A stretch of DNA of 64,000 nucleotides from contig DATKQE010000031.1 of the NCBI GenBank assembly GCA_035532935.1, forward strand, positions 1-64,000. The letters are read 5' to 3'. This stretch comes from DATJLY01 sp035532935 (GTDB lineage Bacteria; Pseudomonadota; Alphaproteobacteria; ATCC43930; CGMCC-115725). The position numbers and the translations under genes were made by a program. Shown here one piece after another: positions 58,782 through 64,000 of the stretch. Every line of letters begins with the position of its first letter. The stretch's first letter is position 1. The notes beneath the pieces were generated by a model, which saw only the letters and a list, made by a program, of their open reading frames with translations, searched no databases and was not told the origin of the DNA.

Positions 58782-60191
58782 ATGAGCCTCAATGTCGCGC
58801 TGCAATACGCGCTCTCGGGCCTGAGCGCGTCCCAGGCACAGCTTCAGGTCGTATCGGGCAACATCGCCAATTCGCAGACCCCCGGTTATTCGCTGGAAAC
58901 CTTGCCGCAGCTAGCCGATGCGATGGGTGGCGGCGGCGCCGGGGTCGTCACCGGCGCGATCCAACGCGCGACCGACAAATTCCTCCAGGCGGCGGTGCTC
59001 AATCAAACGACGCAGTCCGGCGCCGCCTCGACGCTCGACAGCTACATGCAGCAGCTCCAGAACCTGATCGGCACAGTCGGCAGCGGCTCCACGGTCGCGG
59101 ACTCGCTCAACAATTTCACGAGCGCGATGCAGACGCTGGCGACCACGCCGCAGGACCCGGTCGCGCAACAATCCGCGGTCACCGCCGGCCAGCAGCTCGC
59201 GCACCAGCTCAACAGCCTGTCGAGTGGCATCCAGACCTTGCGGCAGAACACCGACGGCCAGATCGCCACGGATGTCGGCACTGTCAATACCGCGCTCAAC
59301 ACCATCGCCCAACTCAATGGCCAGATCGCCCAGTTGCAGGCACTCGGCCAATCGGCAGCGGCACTGCAGGACCAGCGCGACCAGGCGCTGACGCAGGTCG
59401 CGCAATATGTCGGCGTCACGAGCTATACCCGTCCCGATGGCACGCTCGAAGTGATGACGACACAAGGCCAAACGCTCGTCGATGACGTCAACGCCCAGCA
59501 GTTCTCCTATTCGCCGTCGGGGTCGGTCACCGCCGCGTCGACGCTGTCGCCGCTCACGCTCAATGGCGTCGACGTCACCAGCCAGACGACATCGGGCACG
59601 ATCGGCGCGCTCCTACAGCTCCGCGACATGGCGTTGCCGAATGTGACGGCGCAGCTCAACCAGTTCACCAACAGCCTCTTCAATCTCGCGTCGACGCCCA
59701 ATCTCCAGACCACCAACAGCGGCCTCGGCGCCACCAACGACGCCAACCATTTCTTCGCCGCCGTCGATACCGGCGCCGGGATCGACAATACCGCGACCAT
59801 GCAGGTCAATCCGGACCTGGTTGCCAATCCGTCGCTGCTCGACACCGGCGCCTCAGGGTCCGATCCCACCATCGCCGCCTCGCTCTCGTCCAACCTCCAG
59901 GGGACGGCGAGTTTCGCCGCGGGCGGCGGGCTGGGCGGCATCACTGCGACGCTCGGCAACTACATCGGCCAAGTCATCGGTGCCGCGGCGGCGCAAGGGT
60001 CGTCGGCGACCAGCAACGCCCAGGACCAGAGCTCGCTCCTGACCCAGATGCAGGGGCAATATTCGAGCAAGACCGGTGTCAACCTCGATTCCGAGCTTAG
60101 CACGCTCATCGTCTACCAGAACGCCTACAGCGCGTCGGCGCGGGTCATCTCGACGATCCAGACCATGTACACCGCGCTGATGAACATGTAG
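58782..60191 (+). CDS. flgK: Flagellar hook-associated protein FlgK
   Basis: This 469-residue junction protein has the N-terminal LNVALQYALSGLSASQAQLQVVSGNIANSQTPGYSLE and C-terminal SELSTLIVYQNAYSASARVISTIQTMYTALMNM, both typical of FlgK. The middle is rich in Ala, Thr and Gln. It begins 18 bp after the FlgN-like gene. Confidence 0.93.
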   Translation: MSLNVALQYALSGLSASQAQLQVVSGNIANSQTPGYSLETLPQLADAMGGGGAGVVTGAIQRATDKFLQAAVLNQTTQSGAASTLDSYMQQLQNLIGTVGSGSTVADSLNNFTSAMQTLATTPQDPVAQQSAVTAGQQLAHQLNSLSSGIQTLRQNTDGQIATDVGTVNTALNTIAQLNGQIAQLQALGQSAAALQDQRDQALTQVAQYVGVTSYTRPDGTLEVMTTQGQTLVDDVNAQQFSYSPSGSVTAASTLSPLTLNGVDVTSQTTSGTIGALLQLRDMALPNVTAQLNQFTNSLFNLASTPNLQTTNSGLGATNDANHFFAAVDTGAGIDNTATMQVNPDLVANPSLLDTGASGSDPTIAASLSSNLQGTASFAAGGGLGGITATLGNYIGQVIGAAAAQGSSATSNAQDQSSLLTQMQGQYSSKTGVNLDSELSTLIVYQNAYSASARVISTIQTMYTALMNM

Positions 60192-60199
60192 GTCCCGCC

Positions 60200-61126
60200 A
60201 TGCCGGTCAGCAGCCTCGCCGAAGTTCAGCAGGTCATCCAGAACCTGGCCCAGCTTCAAACCCAGGGCAATACACTCCAGCAGCAGATCTCCACCGGGCT
60301 GGTGAGCCAGACCTATGCCGGGATCGCGCCGCACGCGTCGCAGCTCGTCGACCTCACGGCGCAGCAATCGCAGCAGCAGGGCTATATCGACACGATCAAC
60401 ACCGTCAATACGCAGCTCCAGTCGATGAGTCTCGCGACCTCGACGATCACCACCCTGGTGCAGCAATTCACCACCCAGCTCGAGAGCAACGCGTACAACC
60501 AAGCCGGCGCGACGACCCAGAGCCAGGCGAAGGCGCTACTGGCCGAGATCGGCAATTATCTCAACACCTCCAATGGCGAGGGATATCTGTTCTCCGGCAG
60601 CGCCACGTCGACGCCACCGTTCAATGCCGCCGGCCTGCCCAATCCGGGCGACCTCACCACTCCGGTGAGCGGTGCGCCGCCTAGCGGCTATTACCAGGGC
60701 GACGGCACGATCGCCCAGGCACAGGTCGATTCCGGGAACACCCTGCAATATGGCGTCACCGCCAATAATCCGGCCTTCGAGCAGGTCGTTCGGGTGCTCA
60801 ATTTCCTCGCCAATTCGCCCCCGCCCAACCCAAACAATTCGACCGATGTCGCCAACATCAACCAGGCGGAGCAAATGCTCACCACCGCCACCACCAGTCT
60901 GCAGCAGCTCACGTCGAACATCGGCCTGAACCAGTCGCAGCTCAATACCATGCTCCAGACGCATCAGAGCGCGCTCACCCTCGTCAAATCCAACATCGGC
61001 GACATCACGAACGCCGACCCCGCGACGGTGATCACTCAGCTCGACGCGCTCCAAACGCAGATGACGGCCTCCTACCAGACGATCAACATTCTCCAGAACC
61101 TGTCGCTCGCCAATTACCTCAAATAG
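60200..61126 (+). CDS. flgL: Flagellar hook-associated protein FlgL
   Basis: This 308-residue flagellin-related junction protein has LAEVQQVIQNLAQLQTQGNTLQQQISTGLVSQTYAGIAPHASQLVDLTAQQSQQQGYIDTINTVNTQLQ at the N-terminus, a middle GEGYLFSGSATSTPPFN and a flagellin-like C-terminus (YQTINILQNLSLANYLK). It starts 8 bp after flgK and closes the operon. No terminator is evident before the next gene. Confidence 0.92.
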   Translation: MPVSSLAEVQQVIQNLAQLQTQGNTLQQQISTGLVSQTYAGIAPHASQLVDLTAQQSQQQGYIDTINTVNTQLQSMSLATSTITTLVQQFTTQLESNAYNQAGATTQSQAKALLAEIGNYLNTSNGEGYLFSGSATSTPPFNAAGLPNPGDLTTPVSGAPPSGYYQGDGTIAQAQVDSGNTLQYGVTANNPAFEQVVRVLNFLANSPPPNPNNSTDVANINQAEQMLTTATTSLQQLTSNIGLNQSQLNTMLQTHQSALTLVKSNIGDITNADPATVITQLDALQTQMTASYQTINILQNLSLANYLK

Positions 61127-61197
61127 CGCCGTGGCGGAAAGCCGTCGTTAACCACGAACGGCGATCCTCCCTCGCGGCCCCATCCGGACATCGACGC

Positions 61198-62328
61198 ATG
61201 ATCAAAACTAAACAGCGCAGCCTCTCCCCCACCGATAGGGTGTCGCTGCTGCGCCCCCTGTCCCCAGGCCGCGCCGCGCGGCCGGGCAGCGCGCGCGGCG
61301 CCGCGACGCTGTCGGAGGGCCTGCGGACGGCGTTCCGTCAGTTCGACGACAAATCGGTGCTCATCACCGGCGGCACCGGCTCGTTCGGGCGCCGCTTCAT
61401 CGACACGCTCCTGCGCCATTCGAGCGCGCGGCGGCTCATCGTCTTCTCGCGCGACGAATACAAACAGTACGAGATGCAGCAGCAGTTCGACCGCGACCAA
61501 ACGGCGCGGCTGCGGTTCTTCATCGGCGACGTGCGCGACGCCGAGCGGGTCGAGCTTGCCACGCGCGAGGTCGACATCATCATCCATGCGGCGGCGCTGA
61601 AGCAGGTTCCGACCGCGGAATACAATCCCTTCGAATGCATCCGCACCAACGTCTCGGGCGCGGAGAACGTCGTGCGCGCGGCGCTGCGCAACGGCGTCAA
61701 GCGGGTGATCGCGCTCTCCACCGACAAGGCGGCCAATCCGGTCAACCTCTACGGCGCGAGCAAGCTCGCTTCCGACAAGATATTCATCGCCGCCAACAAC
61801 CTCTCCGGCAAAAGCGACATCCGATTTGCCGTGGTGCGCTACGGCAATGTCGTGGGCTCGCGCGGCAGCGTCATTCCGCTCTACCACAAGCTCGTCGCCG
61901 AGGGCGCGTCGTATCTTCCCGTCACCGACGAGCGCATGACGCGGTTTTGGATCACGCTCCAGCAAGGCGTCGCGTTCGTTGTCACCTCGCTCGCGATGAT
62001 GCGCGGCGGCGAGATCTTCGTTCCCAAAATCCCGAGCATGCGCATCGCTGATCTCGCGCGTTGCATGGCTCCCGGCCTGCCGATCAAGGTCGTCGGCATC
62101 CGCCCTGGCGAGAAGCTCCACGAAGTCATGGTCACCGAGGACGATTCGCGCCAGACGCTCGAGCTTGCGGATCGCTACATCATCGAGCCGTCCTTCGCCT
62201 TCTGGCAGCGCGCGTCCTATGTCGACGACGGTGCCGCGCCGGTCATTCCGGGATTCCGCTTCACCTCGGACACCAACACCGACTGGCTTGACGCCGAGCG
62301 GCTCGAGGCACTGCTCGCCGCGGCTTGA
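61198..62328 (+). CDS. pseB: UDP-N-acetylglucosamine 4,6-dehydratase (PseB-like)
   Basis: This 376-residue SDR-type enzyme starts nonulosonic acid synthesis from UDP-GlcNAc. Motifs are VLITGGTGSFGRRFIDTLL (NADP binding), VFSRDEYKQYEMQQQF, HAAALKQVPTAEYNPFECIRTNV, LSTDKAANPVNLYGASKLASDK (catalytic) and GGEIFVPKIPSMRI. It carries about 45 extra N-terminal residues rich in Arg/Ser/Pro compared with PseB, so the start may be wrong; GTG at 61240 is an alternative but no good RBS is seen for either. Gap to flgL is 71 bp. Confidence 0.9.
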   Translation: MIKTKQRSLSPTDRVSLLRPLSPGRAARPGSARGAATLSEGLRTAFRQFDDKSVLITGGTGSFGRRFIDTLLRHSSARRLIVFSRDEYKQYEMQQQFDRDQTARLRFFIGDVRDAERVELATREVDIIIHAAALKQVPTAEYNPFECIRTNVSGAENVVRAALRNGVKRVIALSTDKAANPVNLYGASKLASDKIFIAANNLSGKSDIRFAVVRYGNVVGSRGSVIPLYHKLVAEGASYLPVTDERMTRFWITLQQGVAFVVTSLAMMRGGEIFVPKIPSMRIADLARCMAPGLPIKVVGIRPGEKLHEVMVTEDDSRQTLELADRYIIEPSFAFWQRASYVDDGAAPVIPGFRFTSDTNTDWLDAERLEALLAAA

Positions 62329-62340
62329 GGCTGCGGCGCG

Positions 62341-63126
62341 TTACGCTTGCGCCAGCACGCGTGACGTCAGCCGCCGCCTGACCGTGATCGAGCGGTCGGA
62401 AAGCCGCGCCTCGTCGACTGCGGCATGATTGAGCGCAGCGATTTCGGGATGGGTCGCGAGCACCGCGAGGATTTCGGGCGTGGTCGCTGCCACCGCCCGC
62501 TCGCCCATCGCCGTCCAGAGAGCGCGGAAAAACCACAAATCCGCGGCGACATCGAGGGTCCAGCGATGGCGCTCGAGCCCGTCGCCCGGCCCGTCCACAT
62601 TGATCCGATTCAGCCGCGGATTGCGCTTGAGCCATAGCGTCACATGTTCCCGGTCCGCCGGCGCCGTCGCCTCTTCCGCGGCGCTGGCGAGCGCCGACAC
62701 CGGAAAGGCATCGCAATCGAGCCCATGCGGCCACAGCGGCGGCAGGCTGTTTCCGACATAGTCGGCGCCGGTCGCTGCAAGGACCTCCAGGATTTCGCCG
62801 CAGATCGCGGGATCGATCAGTGGACAGTCGCTGGTGACGCGCATGACGGTGGTGGCCGCGACCGCACGGGCCGCCCCGAGATAGCGTGCGAGCACATCCG
62901 TCTCCGAGCCGCGGAAGACCACGGCGCCGCACGCCTCGGCCGCCACGGCAACGGCATCGTCGCTGCGCCCTGCCGGAATCGCGCAGACCACGACATCGGC
63001 CCCGGGAATGCGGGCGCAGCGTCGCAGGACCGATGCGAGCGGCGTGGCGGCGCCGAGCGGCAACAGCACCTTGCCGGGCAGGCGCGATGAGCCGAGCCGG
63101 GCCTGGACAATGATCGCCGTGGTCAC
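62341..63126 (-). CDS. SpsF-type cytidylyltransferase, probable CMP-nonulosonate synthetase
   Basis: This 261-residue nucleotidyltransferase has the SpsF signature IIVQARLGSSRLPGKVLLPL and RVTSDCPLIDP, with a C-terminal DREHVTLWLKRNPRL and RWTLDV. It differs from the NeuA-type PseF (ARGGSKR motif), but the same gene context suggests it activates the nonulosonic acid as CMP derivative. Its start overlaps the acetyltransferase gene stop by 4 bp and it is convergent with pseB. Confidence 0.78.
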   Translation of the reverse strand: MTTAIIVQARLGSSRLPGKVLLPLGAATPLASVLRRCARIPGADVVVCAIPAGRSDDAVAVAAEACGAVVFRGSETDVLARYLGAARAVAATTVMRVTSDCPLIDPAICGEILEVLAATGADYVGNSLPPLWPHGLDCDAFPVSALASAAEEATAPADREHVTLWLKRNPRLNRINVDGPGDGLERHRWTLDVAADLWFFRALWTAMGERAVAATTPEILAVLATHPEIAALNHAAVDEARLSDRSITVRRRLTSRVLAQA

Positions 63127-63680
63127 GCGACGCGCTCCGCCGTCGCGACGCGGGCTGCGAACTCGCGATCGAGAATGCCGAAGAAGAGCGAATCATGCCA
63201 TCCGCCTTCGCCCCAATGCGCCTCGCGGTGGCGGCCGTCGAGGGTGAAGCCGAGCGCCGCCAGGAGCCGTCGCTTGGCGGTATCGAAATCGTAGATCTCG
63301 CACCAGATCCGGTGCATTCCCAGCTCCTCGAAGCCATAGCGCAACAGCGTCCGCCCCGCGTCGGGCGCGAAGCGTTCGTCGATATAAAGCCCATCCTGCC
63401 CAATATAGATCGAGAAGTCGGCAGTGCGGTTGAGCCAATCGATAGCACAGAGGCCGCAAGCGCCGAGAAGCAGATTTGCCGCCGGCTCGACGACCGCAAA
63501 CATGCGCGTGCGCTCGTCGCGCAGGGCGATGGTATCGAACCACTGCGCCTGGTGGTCAAGGCCGAGTTCGCGGTATTCCCGGAAATGGCGGCGGAACGCG
63601 GGCCGGTTGCGCCAGTCGAGCAGCGTCGGCAGATCGGCGCGCTCGATCGCGCGCAGCCCCACCGCCTCGCCCCGGATCAT
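63123..63680 (-). CDS. GNAT-family N-acetyltransferase, PseH-like
   Basis: This 185-residue acetyltransferase has the RimJ/PseH-type GNAT pattern: LRAIERADLPTLLDWRNRPAFRRHFRE, AVVEPAANLLLGACGLCAIDWLNRTADFSIYIG and LLRYGFEELGMHRIWCEIYDFDTAKRRLLAALGFTLDGRHREA. PseH acetylates the 4-amino group of the UDP-sugar in pseudaminic acid synthesis. It overlaps its neighbours by 4 bp on both sides. Confidence 0.82.
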   Translation of the reverse strand: MIRGEAVGLRAIERADLPTLLDWRNRPAFRRHFREYRELGLDHQAQWFDTIALRDERTRMFAVVEPAANLLLGACGLCAIDWLNRTADFSIYIGQDGLYIDERFAPDAGRTLLRYGFEELGMHRIWCEIYDFDTAKRRLLAALGFTLDGRHREAHWGEGGWHDSLFFGILDREFAARVATAERVA

Positions 63681-64000
63681 GCGGCCGCCTCGCCGGCCGG
63701 CGTGAGATCGCTCCAGCGTAGTTCGGCGCCCGCCGGACGCGCGCAGGCAAGCCGCCGGCCGATGATGCCTCCGATCGCCGACGGCGGCAACGCGCCCTCG
63801 GGTGCGGGCCGCAGCGCCATCACGTGGTCGCGCGTGATCACCGTGCCGGCCGGAAGGTCGCGCATCAGGCGCAAACAGCGCCGCTGCACGATCGCCGCCT
63901 CGCGCTCGTTGGGCTCGATCCGCTTGATGCCATCGCCGAGCGAAGCCTCGAGTTCGCGGGCACGTAGCACCATCTCGCGCCAGGTCCCGGGCGTCATCGA
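63677..64000 (-). CDS. Nonulosonic acid synthase (PseI/NeuB family), C-terminal part, cut by the window end
   Basis: Only the last 107 or so residues are in the window. They end in a SAF (antifreeze-like) domain: LRLMRDLPAGTVITRDHVMALRPAPEGALPPSAIGGIIGRRLA, which is the C-terminal half of sialic/pseudaminic acid synthases. The synthase condenses PEP with the amino sugar. The gene runs off the right edge (no start codon within the window is meant as the true start). Its stop overlaps the acetyltransferase start. Confidence 0.85.
   Translation of the reverse strand, partial: SMTPGTWREMVLRARELEASLGDGIKRIEPNEREAAIVQRRCLRLMRDLPAGTVITRDHVMALRPAPEGALPPSAIGGIIGRRLACARPAGAELRWSDLTPAGEAAA

Noticed and set aside
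61141..61160. TTAACC half-site before pseB as a CtrA box
   Set aside because: The other half has two mismatches at the correct spacing, so it was too weak to list.

Overview
The window is about 65 % GC and comes from an alphaproteobacterium, most plausibly a member of the Rhodospirillales or a related group. The evidence is the lineage-typical gene set: an NDUFS4-type complex I accessory subunit, the hybrid kinase CckA at the tail of a flagellar export operon, the flagellar regulator FliX divergent from flgI, MotE-like and DUF6468-like proteins next to fliM, a DUF1491 protein, and a DksA that has lost most zinc ligands. Gene density is high, with many 4-bp start/stop overlaps.

Layout. 1-2077 is the right end of an integrated element: a P4-type tyrosine integrase with its terminator and a cluster of short repeats at its promoter, ending at a displaced 3' half of a tRNA-Arg(TCT) gene. 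2.1-5.5 kb holds the NDUFS4-like gene, tRNA-Pro(TGG), a PAPS sulfotransferase, a DUF192 protein and an ion transporter. 5.65-15.1 kb is a form II (AYRGAGR) CO-dehydrogenase-like molybdenum hydroxylase cluster, coxG-S-L-M-D-E, two XdhC-type genes and a molybdopterin-binding/nucleotidyltransferase fusion. 15.1-29.4 kb is mixed metabolism: a tiny membrane protein, a GST, a CopD-like protein, the CbpA/CbpM chaperone pair, an SDR, an inositol-phosphatase-family enzyme, an esterase with a small membrane-protein partner, an amine oxidase, MipA, a two-gene ergothioneine operon (egtB-egtD) with a flavin monooxygenase, a Tim44-like protein, a VOC protein, DUF1491 and a LysM protein. 29.5-38.2 kb carries a LOG-family gene, icd, alaS, recA and cckA.

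38.2-61.1 kb is a large flagellar region. Minus-strand flgB-flgC-fliE-fliQ-fliR-flhB-cckA lies opposite plus-strand flhX-like, an unknown gene, fliO and fliP. Minus-strand fliL-fliM-DUF6468-motE is followed by a 1,078-residue predicted periplasmic TPR protein and three small exported proteins. Plus-strand flgF-flgG-flgA-flgH and flgI-flgJ-flgN-flgK-flgL flank dksA and fliX. From 61.2 kb to the end is part of a nonulosonic-acid (pseudaminic/legionaminic type) cluster, probably for flagellin glycosylation.

The most interesting signal is regulatory. The fliX-flgI gap has a perfect TTAA-N7-TTAA CtrA-type box on the fliX side and a GG-N10-GC sigma-54 promoter on the flgI side. A second sigma-54 candidate precedes flgF, and one-mismatch CtrA-type boxes precede flgB and fliL. 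With cckA encoded in the same locus, this looks like the Caulobacter cell-cycle flagellar hierarchy. The most interesting protein is the large AMIN-like/TPR protein directly after motE, which may be a motor partner. I saw no CRISPR array, rRNA, phage structural gene or recognisable defence system.
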